Shown: positions 54,046-62,835, numbered from the stretch's first letter. The stretch is 64,000 bases of DNA from Pararobbsia alpina (GCF_902859895.1 NZ_CADIKM010000004.1:290927-354926); one strand, 5' to 3'. Notes: generated by a model from the letters alone, not told the origin. Translations and numbers: made by a program.

Positions 54046-54936
54046 CAGTCACCTCCATCCGTATCCACCCTGCGTGCGCGGTCCCTGCGCTCAAGGAAGC
54101 ACCGCGGCCTGGGTCGGGTCGTCGGGCACCCGGGCGTTGGGCACCTGAATTACCCTGGGCGTGTGGCGCGCCGTAGAACTTCGTCATGGTCCGGTCCTCG
54201 GCATCGGGCATTCCCCGCGTGTAGAGCTCGCCGTTGATTTCGACGCATCGATTGATGCTCCCAAAGAGCAGTCATTGGCGTGCTGGCCTGAGAGTGCGCG
54301 CTTGCCTGTGCCATCTTTTCCTGCTGCGATCAGAAGCGTCTTCATGGTCGGTTGTTCCATCGGTTTGCGCACCGGGGTACCGTCACGAGACTGCGGCTCG
54401 AAAAAAAGAACCCGCAGCGCCGGGGAGGCTAACTGGGGGCTCAACGGGGGTCGTTCCAGCGCGCCAGAAACAGAAAAGCCTGCAGGGGCAGGCTTTGGAT
54501 TGCGTTGCGGCACGCCACGTCGTCGCAGTGGGTTCGGTACGTCGGGGGCCGCTAACGCGTACTCGGTCGTGCACGTTGACCGGATCAGATTGTTGAATTC
54601 AATGTAGAGCCACTCAAGGTGATTAGCAAGGGGTGCGGCTCCAGCGAACGGCCTCTCACGATCTGCGGTGTTCCGCTGGGGTCCACCGTATTCCAGAATT
54701 TTTCAACGCCGCCCCAGATTGCCGCCTCGGCCTTGCTCGGCATGCCCCCTCAGGCACGCGGAGCGCTCTCGGTACAGATGTCGCTTTGCATCGCCTGGGC
54801 CTGGCCTTAGATTCGTTAGTTGCAACGCTGCTGCGTCCCATCCTGCGAAAGCCGCAAATGTGTCCCTCGGCACCACGGGTCATAACCTCACCAATAGTCA
54901 CGCCCCGAGTCACACTCGCCGATGAGCGCTGCCCTA
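54046..54936. other. gap upstream of the transfer operon with decayed ORFs
   Basis: About 890 bp separate virB1 from the small regulator gene. It contains the ParA-like scrap listed below, a T7 run (minus strand) near 54400 after GC-rich sequence that could act as a terminator, and an 87-codon frame (53948-54211, starting MPDAEDRTMTKFYG) that overlaps virB1 and is not recognised. The transfer-operon promoter should be here, but no convincing boxes were found. Confidence 0.4.
54184..54344 (-). pseudogene. remnant of a ParA/StbC-like ATPase
   Basis: From ATG 54344 the frame reads MKTLLIAAGKDGTGKRALSG, which resembles the deviant Walker A start of ParA-family proteins found on such islands (typically MKTLLIAxQKGGVGKSxL), then QHANDCS. 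Similarity ends after about 26 residues and the frame stops at 54184. The P-loop reads GKDGTGK rather than KGGVGK. It is most likely a degraded partition/transfer ATPase gene. Confidence 0.45.
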
Positions 54937-55230
54937 CTATCTGGATGGTTGCAGGTTTGCCAGTGAGCGATCAAGCGCTGAGCGCGCCGCCTCAAGTTCA
55001 AGCGCGAACAGATGAGGCGGGCGTCGGGGTATCTTGAGACGGCGACACACCACTTCACGATTCGCATGCCATAGATACACCATGCGCAGCATTTCCCGGT
55101 GACGCGAAGCGAGCGTGCGCCAAGCCAGCGTGACCCGCGCCGCATCCGTCGCGTCAAACACGCCGCGACTTGAGCGGCCCCAGTTGAGTAAGCGCTCGTC
55201 GACGGTGCGCGCGTGGTCAACATTCGTCAT
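54937..55230 (-). CDS. small unknown protein, putative regulator
   Basis: The 97-residue product from ATG 55230 overlaps the preceding AlpA-like gene by 4 bp. It is helical and basic: RVTLAWRTLASRHREMLRMVYLW resembles region 4-like or antiterminator-type helix-turn-helix proteins, with a possible recognition part in VVCRRLKIPRRPPHLFALELEAA. I cannot name a family. Coupling to an AlpA-like regulator suggests that the pair controls the island. Confidence 0.6.
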   Translation of the reverse strand: MTNVDHARTVDERLLNWGRSSRGVFDATDAARVTLAWRTLASRHREMLRMVYLWHANREVVCRRLKIPRRPPHLFALELEAARSALDRSLANLQPSR

Positions 55231-55439
55231 GGTGCGCACCCGCGATCCGCCTGAGCCGACACACGGGGCGCGCGATAGCGCGAGGGGTTCGACAAAAAAC
55301 GCTCGATGTCCCCCACCCGCCAGCCAACCATCCGCCCGCCCAACGGTACTGCGGGCGGAAACGTACCATTTCTCATGCGCTTGTAGATGGTGGAACGGCA
55401 CAGTCCCGTCCACTGCTCGACCTGTTTTCGCCGCAGCAT
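55227..55439 (-). CDS. AlpA-family DNA-binding regulator / excisionase-like
   Basis: The 70-residue product from ATG 55439 reads MLRRKQVEQWTGLCRSTIYK and then RMRNGTFPPAVPLGGRMVGWR, the winged-helix pattern of AlpA/phage regulatory proteins (HTH_17). It ends with a short VGDIERFL helix. A GTG nine codons upstream is an alternative start. AlpA proteins regulate excision or transcription of integrated elements. Here it lies at the right border of the conjugation module, next to unrelated catabolic genes. Confidence 0.8.
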   Translation of the reverse strand: MLRRKQVEQWTGLCRSTIYKRMRNGTFPPAVPLGGRMVGWRVGDIERFLSNPSRYRAPRVSAQADRGCAP

Positions 55440-55637
55440 GTGCTGCGCGCTGCTCTCATGATCCACCACGGCGTGCCCCCGAGTTTTGCCCGGCCGCAAG
55501 ATCGCCGGTTCGCAGGAGCATTCAAGCAACAAGCGCCACCGTCAGTCAAACCCGTCTTATCGACCGAACAACCCGTCGGTCGCAAACCGTGTTTCTCCGG
55601 ACTCTTCCAGAACGCCGGATTCGTGCGGCAGCGGCAG

Positions 55638-56192
55638 TTAATCCGCCTTCACGCGAGCCATCGGTCGCCCCCGATCGGCTAACGCGATCGCAATAAGAAT
55701 CTCCTGCGAAGCGGGTGCGTCTGCCACCGAGAGCGAGACCGTGTCGAAGTGGTCGAAGCTCCACATATCCGACACCCCGTGCAACGGAATGTCGACACAG
55801 GCGCCAGGTGCGCCGCGTCGGGTGACCGATGGCATGATGGTCTCCGCTGCAGGCAAACACGCCCGCACGGCCTTGCCCAGGCGAGGATGAAGGAGCGCGG
55901 CAGCGTACTCGAGCGGAACGCCCGTTCCAAGCAGCGCCGCCTTACCGTAGCTCTGGATGTCCGCGGGCGCGCTGCCCAGTGCTGCTATCGCGCGGCGGGT
56001 GAGCAGCGAGCCCAGTTCTGCACCCAGTTCATATAGCGGTTCAAGGACCGCGTCAACGTCCATGCCCCCGACGTCAAGAACCACCGCGGCGATCACCTGC
56101 CGGTGCGGCGGCGTGACGGCGACGCCGAGCTCCGCGCATCGCTCAACCACGTAGGTCACCCACCTGGATACGGGTACCATCGTCGGTATCAT
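55638..56192 (-). CDS. DUF1185 'amino acid synthesis' family protein
   Basis: The 184-residue protein resembles PF06684 (DUF1185), structurally characterised but without a firm biochemical role. Typical stretches are GAELGSLLTRRAIAALG, QSYGKAALLGTGVPLEYAAALLHPRLGKAVR and DMWSFDHFDTVSLSVADAP. The gene overlaps the amidase stop by 4 bp and ends the operon, so it probably acts on the same compound or its hydrolysis product. Confidence 0.78.
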   Translation of the reverse strand: MIPTMVPVSRWVTYVVERCAELGVAVTPPHRQVIAAVVLDVGGMDVDAVLEPLYELGAELGSLLTRRAIAALGSAPADIQSYGKAALLGTGVPLEYAAALLHPRLGKAVRACLPAAETIMPSVTRRGAPGACVDIPLHGVSDMWSFDHFDTVSLSVADAPASQEILIAIALADRGRPMARVKAD

Positions 56193-57616
56193 GACGGGCA
56201 GCCCACCGGCGCTGTGTGCTCTACCGCGTCTGCCATGGGCGGCGGTGCGGGAAACGGACCGCGTGCGGATTCGTAGGCGCGTGCCACGCGCAGCACCACT
56301 GCATCCGCGCCCCTCGCGCTAATGATCTGCAGGCCCGCAGGCAGGCCCTCGTCGGTCAGTCCGCACGGCACGCTCACGGCGGGCTGACCGGTCTGGTTAC
56401 ACCAGGACGTCAGCGGTGGCGCCATGCGCAGCGCCTCTGGCAACCCGGGCACGTGCGGCGGCCCCATGTGAAAAACCGGCGTCACCAGCAGGTCATATTC
56501 CTCGAAAAAGCCCGCCATCTCCTGAACGAGCGTATGCCGCGCGGCCAGCGCATCGACGAACGCCGCGGTGCTCACTTGCTCACCGAACTGCGCCAGCTCG
56601 CGCACGTCCGGGTCCAACCGGGTGCGTTGCACGGCGCTCATCTCCCGTACACGCCGAGCAAACGACACAGCCCACTGGATCGAATGCATCTTGCTCTCCC
56701 TATAACCGGCGAGCGGACGTACCTCAACCTCCTCGACACGCGCACCTAGCGCTTCGAGCAACAAGACCGCTCGCCGCACGCATGCTGCAATGGAAGGATC
56801 GACCGTCACACCCGTCGGCTGCGGGCTGAAGGCGATGCGCAGCCCCGCGATGCTGTCGGCAAGACCTGTGCGGTAATCTCGCCCGCGCTCCACTCCCGCG
56901 AACGGGTCAGCGCTTGCCGGACCCGCCATCACACCCAGCATCAGCGCCGCGTCCTCGACGCATCGCGCGATGGGCCCGAGGCTCGACAATGCGACAAACG
57001 AACTGGCCGATCCCGCAGGAACCAGGCCGAAAGACGGCTTGAATCCGACCACGCCGCTCCAGCACGCGGGAATGCGAATCGAGCCGCCACCGTCGGTGGC
57101 CAGCGACAGCGGCCCCATGCCGAGCGCGACGGCCACTGCCGAGCCGCCGCTACTTCCGCCTGAGGACCGGCGGGTATCCCAGGGGTTTCGCGTCACGCCG
57201 GTCAGCGGGCTGTCCGTCACGATCTTGTTGCCGAACTCGGAAGTGGTGGTCTTGCCAAACAGGATGGCGCCAGCTTGTCGCAGGCGTGCGACCGCCGGCG
57301 CGTCGGTGTGCTCCAAATCGGCACGCGCGGTGAGCGACCCATAGCGGGTCGGCATGCCGCGCACGGCAACGAGATCCTTGACCGAGACGGGCACCCCATC
57401 GAGGGGCCCGCACGGCGAGCGTTTCGCCCAGCGCTCTTCGGCTTCGCAGGCCGCCGTCAAGGCGCCCTCTTCATCGATGCCGCACAGGCCGTTCACGCGG
57501 GGATCCAGACGCGTTGCCCGGTCGAGCACCGCACACATGACTTCAACCGGTGACAAGGTATGACGACGAAAACTCGCGACCAGTTGGGCGGCATTTAGCA
57601 TTGCACACTCGCTCAT
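56189..57616 (-). CDS. amidase (amidase signature family)
   Basis: The 475-residue protein has the complete Ser-cisSer-Lys triad: K80 in PVSVKDLVAVRG, the cis-serine at S155 in SSGGSSGGSA, and nucleophile S179 in ATDGGGSIRIPA. It hydrolyses a carboxamide, releasing ammonia. Family members act on aliphatic or aromatic amides, urea derivatives or Gln-tRNA. GatA is less likely because there are no gatB/C neighbours. The ABC transporter genes upstream point to an imported small amide. A GGGGAC ribosome-binding site precedes ATG 57616. Confidence 0.9.
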   Translation of the reverse strand: MSECAMLNAAQLVASFRRHTLSPVEVMCAVLDRATRLDPRVNGLCGIDEEGALTAACEAEERWAKRSPCGPLDGVPVSVKDLVAVRGMPTRYGSLTARADLEHTDAPAVARLRQAGAILFGKTTTSEFGNKIVTDSPLTGVTRNPWDTRRSSGGSSGGSAVAVALGMGPLSLATDGGGSIRIPACWSGVVGFKPSFGLVPAGSASSFVALSSLGPIARCVEDAALMLGVMAGPASADPFAGVERGRDYRTGLADSIAGLRIAFSPQPTGVTVDPSIAACVRRAVLLLEALGARVEEVEVRPLAGYRESKMHSIQWAVSFARRVREMSAVQRTRLDPDVRELAQFGEQVSTAAFVDALAARHTLVQEMAGFFEEYDLLVTPVFHMGPPHVPGLPEALRMAPPLTSWCNQTGQPAVSVPCGLTDEGLPAGLQIISARGADAVVLRVARAYESARGPFPAPPPMADAVEHTAPVGCPS

Positions 57617-57677
57617 ATTGTCCCCATTTTTTCAATCAAATTGCACGTGACCCGGGGGTCGTTTCCAGCAAGCTCCA

Positions 57678-58868
57678 CTAGCCGTGGCACACCGGCACGC
57701 TCTGCTCGGTCGAATCGAGAAGTGCAAACCGGTTGTCCGCCTGGGCCCGTGCGATGCGCGTCTCGCAGAGCACGTGCGCGCCATCGCGGCTCACGCCGGT
57801 CGTCCCCCGCGGCAGCGCCATCGAGACGGCGGGAAGGGCTGCCTTGACACGGCCGGACTCAACACTGCCCGACGCGCGCACCGCCTGCGCGAATAGCAGA
57901 ACGCCCACATAGGTGTTTTCGCCGTGCGGCAAGACCACCGCGTACGGCCCCAGACGCGGGACATGTGCATCCGCGTAGTGAGCGGTGTAGCGCTTGAGAA
58001 AATCGCGATTGACTGCGTTGTCGATGCTCATAAAGTAGGAAGACACACCGATCGTGCCCGTCGATGCACCTTCGGTCGCGATGCACAGCGATTCGTGCGC
58101 GATGTCGCTCACGAGTTGAGGCTTCATCGCAAACGAGCGGTACTGCTTGACGAAGGTCACCGGATCGTCGCCAATGCTGTGCCAGACAATCTGCGGACCG
58201 AGGCTAGCAATGCGCTGCAGCACCGCGCCGTAGTCGCGCGTGCCGAACGGAAACCAGTTCACGTCAAGCACCTTGCCGCCGCGGCGCGCGATCGACGCCT
58301 GAAGTTCCGGCACCAGGACACGACGGTTGCTGCCGATGTCCGACGCCACCACGCACACCGTTTGGCCACCATCGCGCATGAGCCACTCGATCGTGGGCTC
58401 GATGCGCTGGTCGACCGCGAGACCGGTGGTCAGCAGGTTCGCGTGGCAGCGCCCCTCATCAAAGTTCGGGTAGACCACGAGCCGCTGCGCGGCGCTTGCC
58501 GCCTGCAGGGCCGCCTCGCGCTCCGAGGGCAACACCATGCCGGTGATCATCGCCACTTCGTCGCGCATAAAAAGCTGTCGCGCCTTGTCAAGCGCTACGG
58601 CCGTCGACATCTGCGTGTCCTCGACGCGCAGCTCGAGTGGGCAACCGAGCAGGCCCCCCGCGGCATTGATTTCGTCGACCGCGAGCGCGGCGCAACTGCG
58701 GTTGGCTTCTCCCACACGCGCGAGCGGTCCACTGAGCGGGGCAAGCAGTCCGATCCTGAGCGGCGTCGCGGCCCGCACAGGGTAGACAAGCCCTGGCATG
58801 CCAGCAGAAGCCGCTGCGGCCAGCGCAAGTTTGTGTACAAAGGTACGACGGTTCATCCCGGGGTTCAT
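57678..58868 (-). CDS. ABC transporter substrate-binding protein, urea/amide (AmiC/UrtA) type
   Basis: The 396-residue periplasmic binding protein of the Leu/Ile/Val-urea-amide family starts with a twin-arginine-like signal (MNRRTFVHKLALAAAASAG). It continues IGLLAPLSGPLARVGEANR, ALAVDEINAAGGLLGCPLEL and VVYPNFDEGRCHANLLTTG, close to AmiC/UrtA-type receptors (KRRP-like urea proteins have similar NCHNxF segments). It overlaps the ATPase gene stop by 4 bp (ATGA) and lies 61 bp upstream of the amidase. Confidence 0.88.
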   Translation of the reverse strand: MNPGMNRRTFVHKLALAAAASAGMPGLVYPVRAATPLRIGLLAPLSGPLARVGEANRSCAALAVDEINAAGGLLGCPLELRVEDTQMSTAVALDKARQLFMRDEVAMITGMVLPSEREAALQAASAAQRLVVYPNFDEGRCHANLLTTGLAVDQRIEPTIEWLMRDGGQTVCVVASDIGSNRRVLVPELQASIARRGGKVLDVNWFPFGTRDYGAVLQRIASLGPQIVWHSIGDDPVTFVKQYRSFAMKPQLVSDIAHESLCIATEGASTGTIGVSSYFMSIDNAVNRDFLKRYTAHYADAHVPRLGPYAVVLPHGENTYVGVLLFAQAVRASGSVESGRVKAALPAVSMALPRGTTGVSRDGAHVLCETRIARAQADNRFALLDSTEQSVPVCHG

Positions 58869-59617
58869 AGCAAGTTATCCAGATGGTCATAAGGTTCCCC
58901 ACCACCTGCTGGCGACAGGTACCGGGTCAATGGATGCGCGTCGAGTCCCCTGTGGCTCGGATCAACAGGGCCGGCATGGACGACCCGCCCGTTCTCGAGC
59001 ACAACGCACCGGCGCGCGCTGCGCAGGACGAGATCGAGATTTTGTTCAACGAGCAGCACGGCGAGTGGCGACTCGCGACACAGCGCCGGGAGGACATCGC
59101 CGATCAGGTCGACAAGACTCGGCTGCACGCCATCAGACGGCTCGTCGAGCAGTAGCAACTTCGGACGCCCGCACAAGGCCCGCGCGATCGCGAGCACCTG
59201 CTGCTCACCGCCCGATAGGGTTCCGCCCTCCTGTTTGAGGCGTGCCTTGAGCACGGGGAAATAGTCGAACACGCTCTGCGGAATCTCACCGATATCGCCG
59301 CCGCGCGCTGCCCGTGTGCCCATCATCAGGTTTTCGCGCACCGTGAGCTTCGGGAAAATCCAGCGCCCCTGGGGCACGAGACCGATGCCGCGACGGGCGA
59401 TCTCGTGCGTGCGTAGACCGATGAGCGGCTCTCCCCGAAGGCGGATCTCCCCTATTACCTGCGGCAGCAGTCCCATGATCGCCTTGACCAGCGTCGACTT
59501 GCCGGCACCGTTGCAGCCGAGCACGCCCACGATCTCGTTGGGCGCGATATCCAGCGCGAGCTCGTGCAGCACCGGCGCGTTGCCGTACCCGGCCGACAGA
59601 TTCTCAATGTGAAGCAT
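58865..59617 (-). CDS. ABC transporter ATP-binding protein, UrtE/LivF type
   Basis: The 250-residue ATPase from ATG 59617 has Walker A GCNGAGKST, signature LSGGEQQVLAIARAL, Walker B LLLLDEPSDGVQPSLV and VLLVEQNLDLVLRSA. Of the two ATPases it is the LivF/UrtE-type partner. It overlaps the preceding ATPase gene by 14 bp. The open frame extends much further upstream but only as out-of-frame shadow of that gene. Confidence 0.9.
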   Translation of the reverse strand: MLHIENLSAGYGNAPVLHELALDIAPNEIVGVLGCNGAGKSTLVKAIMGLLPQVIGEIRLRGEPLIGLRTHEIARRGIGLVPQGRWIFPKLTVRENLMMGTRAARGGDIGEIPQSVFDYFPVLKARLKQEGGTLSGGEQQVLAIARALCGRPKLLLLDEPSDGVQPSLVDLIGDVLPALCRESPLAVLLVEQNLDLVLRSARRCVVLENGRVVHAGPVDPSHRGLDAHPLTRYLSPAGGGEPYDHLDNLL

Positions 59618-60368
59618 GGTCAGCTCCCCGGCCGAGATAGATGCGCCGGATTTCCTCATCGCGCGCGATGTCGTCATAGGTGCCGCGCTTGACAATCTGA
59701 CCTCGATGCATGACCCACGTCTCGCATTCGAGCGCACGCACGAAACCCAGGTCGTGCTCGATAGCCAATACCGCGCAGTCCTCGCGCAATCGGTGGATGA
59801 GGCGCACCAGGCGCCGCGCGTCGCTCGCCGACAGGCCGGCTGCCGGCTCGTCAAGCAGCAGCAGCGCTGGCTGGCACATCATGGCCATGCCGATCTCGAG
59901 CCACTGACGCTGCCCGTGCGGCAGCCGGGCCGCCACTTCATTGGCCTGCTCTCGCAGGCCAATCTCATCCAGTACCGCTTCGGGGTCCGGCATCGGCGAG
60001 CTCCGATGCGTCGCGACACCGAGCCCCGCCACGATGAGGTTGTCTCTCACGCTCATCGTCAAAAACGTGTTGGTACCCTGGAACTTGCGAGCCACGCCGC
60101 GCCTGCAGAACTGATGCAGCGGCCTGCCCGCCATGGGCTCTCCTGCGAAGTAGAGCGCGCCCGAACTTGGTGCGATCGCCCCGGAGAGCAATGCCACCAG
60201 CGTGCTCTTGCCTGCACCATTTGGACCGATGACACACAGAAGCTCGCGCGGCCGGATGATCAGATCGACGCCCGCTACCGCATCGATGCCGCCATATGTC
60301 CTGCGCAGCTGGGAGGCTTTCATAAGTGGCGCATCCTTGAGGGGCGCGCCCTTGATGGGCTCGTCCAT
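59604..60368 (-). CDS. ABC transporter ATP-binding protein, UrtD/LivG type
   Basis: The 254-residue ATPase from ATG 60368 has Walker A GPNGAGKST (48-56), a signature region LPHGQRQWLEIGMAMM and Walker B LLLLDEPAAGLS, then AIEHDLGFVRAL. The HGQxQWLEIGM form is characteristic of UrtD urea-transporter ATPases rather than LivG (YGQQRRLEIARAL). This supports a urea or short amide substrate. The start overlaps the permease stop by one base. The longer open frame to 61241 is a permease shadow. Confidence 0.9.
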   Translation of the reverse strand: MDEPIKGAPLKDAPLMKASQLRRTYGGIDAVAGVDLIIRPRELLCVIGPNGAGKSTLVALLSGAIAPSSGALYFAGEPMAGRPLHQFCRRGVARKFQGTNTFLTMSVRDNLIVAGLGVATHRSSPMPDPEAVLDEIGLREQANEVAARLPHGQRQWLEIGMAMMCQPALLLLDEPAAGLSASDARRLVRLIHRLREDCAVLAIEHDLGFVRALECETWVMHRGQIVKRGTYDDIARDEEIRRIYLGRGADHASH

Positions 60369-61441
60369 TACTGGCCTCCTTGCGCGCGGCGCACACCGGC
60401 CAGCGGACGCCTCACGACAAGCGCGCGCCGGACCCGCCGCAGACTGATTGCGGCCTGGCGGAACCTCAGGCCGTCTGGCAGAAACAGCACACAGCCGAGA
60501 AACACTGCACCCAGCAAGAGTGGCCACAACTCCGTGCTGTAGCTGCTGATCCTCTGTTTCAGAAGCGTAAAGGCCACGGCGGCGATCACGGCACCGCCCA
60601 GCGAACCTCGGCCACCCACCGCGACCCACAGGATGACTTCGGTCGCCAGCAAGGGCGAAAAGACGTCCGGCGCCACGACGCCCGAACACGCTGCCATCAG
60701 ACTGCCGGCGAGTGCCGCGAGCACCGCGGAGATGACGAACAGCAGCAGCAGCTGAAACGACGTGTGATAGCCGCAGGCGCTTGCCCGCCACTCGTTCGTG
60801 GCGATCGCCGCAAGGACTTTGCCATAGCGGCTCCGGCAGGCCAGCCACGTGATGCAGGTGGTAACGAGCACGACGGTCGCCACGGTGTACCAGGCGCCAA
60901 GGGGGCCACTGAGGTCGAGCGTGTGCCCGGCGAACGTCGCGGACAGCCCCGGAATACCGAGGACGCCGGTGTCGCCTCCCGTGACCGATTGCCAGCTCGT
61001 GGCGAGTTGCTGGGCAATGATCAATACGGCCATACTGATGATGGCAAAGAAATGCAGCCGTACGCCTGCGCAAAGCAGGAAATAGCCCAGAAGAGCAGCG
61101 ACGGTCCCCGCGCACAGCAGCCCGATGAGGAGTGCGTTCAGGGGTTGGAGGCCGAAATGCACCGTAGCGGTGGCAAACCCGTACGCCCCCAGCCCGAAGA
61201 AGGTGGTGTGGCCGAGCGTCAACACCCCTGCCTTGCCCCACAGCAGATCATAGCTGAGTGCAAGAAGCCCCATTACCAGCGCGTCACGCACAGTGGAAAG
61301 CGCATATGGCGCCAGGCAATGCGGGAGGACCAGGATCAGCAGCGCCCCCAAGGCACATCCACCGGCAAACGGTACATCACTGGAGCCCGGCTTGGGTTGC
61401 GCCAGCCACAGGCCGGCATGCCTCTTGATTCGACGGAACAT
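60368..61441 (-). CDS. ABC transporter permease, UrtC/LivM type
   Basis: The 357-residue membrane protein has about ten hydrophobic helices and the branched-chain/urea permease motifs DLLWGKAGVLTLGHTTFFGLGAY, LHFFAIISMAVLIIAQQLA, and VAVGGRGSLGGAVIAA in the EAA-like loop. It pairs with the UrtB-like subunit. It starts 3 bp after the end of that gene. Confidence 0.9.
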   Translation of the reverse strand: MFRRIKRHAGLWLAQPKPGSSDVPFAGGCALGALLILVLPHCLAPYALSTVRDALVMGLLALSYDLLWGKAGVLTLGHTTFFGLGAYGFATATVHFGLQPLNALLIGLLCAGTVAALLGYFLLCAGVRLHFFAIISMAVLIIAQQLATSWQSVTGGDTGVLGIPGLSATFAGHTLDLSGPLGAWYTVATVVLVTTCITWLACRSRYGKVLAAIATNEWRASACGYHTSFQLLLLFVISAVLAALAGSLMAACSGVVAPDVFSPLLATEVILWVAVGGRGSLGGAVIAAVAFTLLKQRISSYSTELWPLLLGAVFLGCVLFLPDGLRFRQAAISLRRVRRALVVRRPLAGVRRAQGGQ

Positions 61442-61444
61442 GAT

Positions 61445-62320
61445 TTACCTCTTCCCCAGAAGCTGATGGGCGGCACTGAATCCAGGTAGGAGACCCTGCG
61501 GTCTGAACCGGATCAGGACGACGGACAGGATCAGCACGAGCGCGGACGCGAACGATGGATCGACCTGATAGCTGAATAACGTCTCGGCGGTACCGATCAT
61601 GGCGCTGCCAAGAAGACTGCCGGCGATCGAGCCGATACCGCCCAGGACGATCACGAAGAATGCCTTGCCGAGGTAGTACACGCCGAGATGAGATTCCACC
61701 GAGACCATGGGGGCCACCAGCACACCGGCAAGCGAGGCCAGTGCTGCCCCGCCCGCAAACGCGATCCGGTTCAAATGACGGGTATTAATGCCGGAGGCCT
61801 CCGCCATAGCGGGGTGCTGGATGACCGCGCGCAGTTGGGTGCCGAAACCCGTGCGCGAAAACACCAGCCAGCAGCCCGCCGTCACCGCAAAGGCCACGCC
61901 GATCATAAAAACACGGTAGGCGGGGTAGGCGTCGCCGAACAACGACACGGCACCGTCAAACGGCGCGTACACGAGCATGGGCTGAGTACCGAAGACGAGT
62001 TCCAGTGTCTTCTGCAAAATAAGGCTCACCGCGTATGTGGCGAGCAACGTGTCGAGCGGGCGCTTATACAGCAGACGGATCACCGAGCATTCCAGTAACC
62101 ATCCGAACGCGGCGCCCACTGCCGGGGCAACGATGAGCGCGATCCAGAATGCATCCCGCCCACCTATCGACTGGGCCACCGAAAGTGCGTAGGCGCCGAT
62201 CGTGACCCACTCGGCATGAGCGAGGTTCACGATGTCCATCATGCCGAACACGATGGCAAGGCCCACGGCCACAAGGGCAAGAATGCTGACGTAACTCAGA
62301 ATATTTAAGATAGCTATCAC
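61445..62320 (-). CDS. ABC transporter permease, UrtB/LivH type
   Basis: The 291-residue membrane protein starts LNILSYVSILALVAVGLAIV and continues FGMMDIVNLAHAEWVTIGAY, then FVIVLGGIGSIAGSLLGSAMIG and LIRFRPQGLLPG, the standard LivH/UrtB pattern. The start is GTG 62320. It is the first gene of the seven-gene operon, which ends with DUF1185. The mRNA leader would be about 160 nt if the promoter at 62488-62516 is used. Confidence 0.9.
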   Translation of the reverse strand: MIAILNILSYVSILALVAVGLAIVFGMMDIVNLAHAEWVTIGAYALSVAQSIGGRDAFWIALIVAPAVGAAFGWLLECSVIRLLYKRPLDTLLATYAVSLILQKTLELVFGTQPMLVYAPFDGAVSLFGDAYPAYRVFMIGVAFAVTAGCWLVFSRTGFGTQLRAVIQHPAMAEASGINTRHLNRIAFAGGAALASLAGVLVAPMVSVESHLGVYYLGKAFFVIVLGGIGSIAGSLLGSAMIGTAETLFSYQVDPSFASALVLILSVVLIRFRPQGLLPGFSAAHQLLGKR

Positions 62321-62487
62321 GATGGCAATGTGTAGATATGGGTAAATCCATAGGCGTCAGAACATGGCAACTGCAAGTCGACTCCGCGCCGCCAACTCAC
62401 GCAGGCCAGCATTCGTCGCGTCGTCACCGGCATCAACTGCCCACCTCCGACGCAGACACCTCACGCATGCAACTCCAAACTAAATTC

Positions 62488-62516
62488 ACAATATTTTGTT
62501 AAAACGTAAATGTCAA
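62488..62516 (-). promoter_or_regulatory. strong sigma-70-like promoter of the transporter-amidase operon
   Basis: On the minus strand a perfect -35 box TTGACA (62516-62511) and TATTGT (62493-62488) are separated by 17 bp. The imperfect half-site AAATTCACAAT (62482-62492) overlaps the -10 box, and the 26-bp palindrome begins 4 bp upstream of the -35 box. This geometry suits regulation by the divergently encoded XRE protein. Confidence 0.7.
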
Positions 62517-62520
62517 CGTG

Positions 62521-62546
62521 GAAATTCACAATTAATTGTGAATTTC
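62521..62546. promoter_or_regulatory. perfect 26-bp palindromic operator-like site
   Basis: The 26 bases are perfectly self-complementary: left arm GAAATTCACAATT, right arm its complement AATTGTGAATTTC. The site lies 50 bp before the XRE gene start and just upstream of the -35 box of the divergent operon. Its left half AAATTCACAAT recurs at 62482-62492. It is most likely the binding site of the XRE regulator. Confidence 0.75.
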
Positions 62547-62595
62547 TGGTCGCGCGTTATCTGATACTCGATGCGCCCAGCCACGTTGAGCCCGC

Positions 62596-62835
62596 ATGAC
62601 CAAGGAAGCACTAATCGAGGCGCTCGGAAAAGAGATCCGAGCGCGCCGCAAGCTAAAAAAACTGACTCAAGCCGGACTTGCGCTCCGGGCGGGCATTCAT
62701 TCCAACACCGTATCGCTTATCGAGCGCGCCGAAACGGAAGCTGGCATTGACGCGCTTTTCGAAATAGCAAACGCACTTGGAATCAGCGTCTCCCAGTTAC
62801 TTAAGTCTGCCGAGGATCGCTTAAACGCGCGGTGA
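62596..62835 (+). CDS. XRE-family transcriptional regulator
   Basis: The 79-residue protein is a single helix-turn-helix domain: EIRARRKLKKLTQAGLALRAG, HSNTVSLIERAETEAGIDALFEIANALGISVSQLL. The recognition helix lies at about 35-45. It has no ligand-binding domain, so it is probably a simple repressor or relies on a partner. The divergent arrangement and the palindromes next to both promoters suggest that it controls the amide-uptake operon and itself. Confidence 0.88.
   Translation: MTKEALIEALGKEIRARRKLKKLTQAGLALRAGIHSNTVSLIERAETEAGIDALFEIANALGISVSQLLKSAEDRLNAR

Noticed and set aside
53948..54211. 87-codon minus-strand frame (MPDAEDRTMTKFYG...) overlapping virB1
   Set aside because: It overlaps virB1 by about 100 bp although virB1 has its own very strong ribosome-binding site. 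It has no recognisable family and could be leftover coding sequence, so it is mentioned only in the gap entry.
60369..61241. N-terminal extension of the UrtD-like ATPase
   Set aside because: The stretch overlaps the permease gene in another frame, and the ATPase has a natural ATG at 60368.
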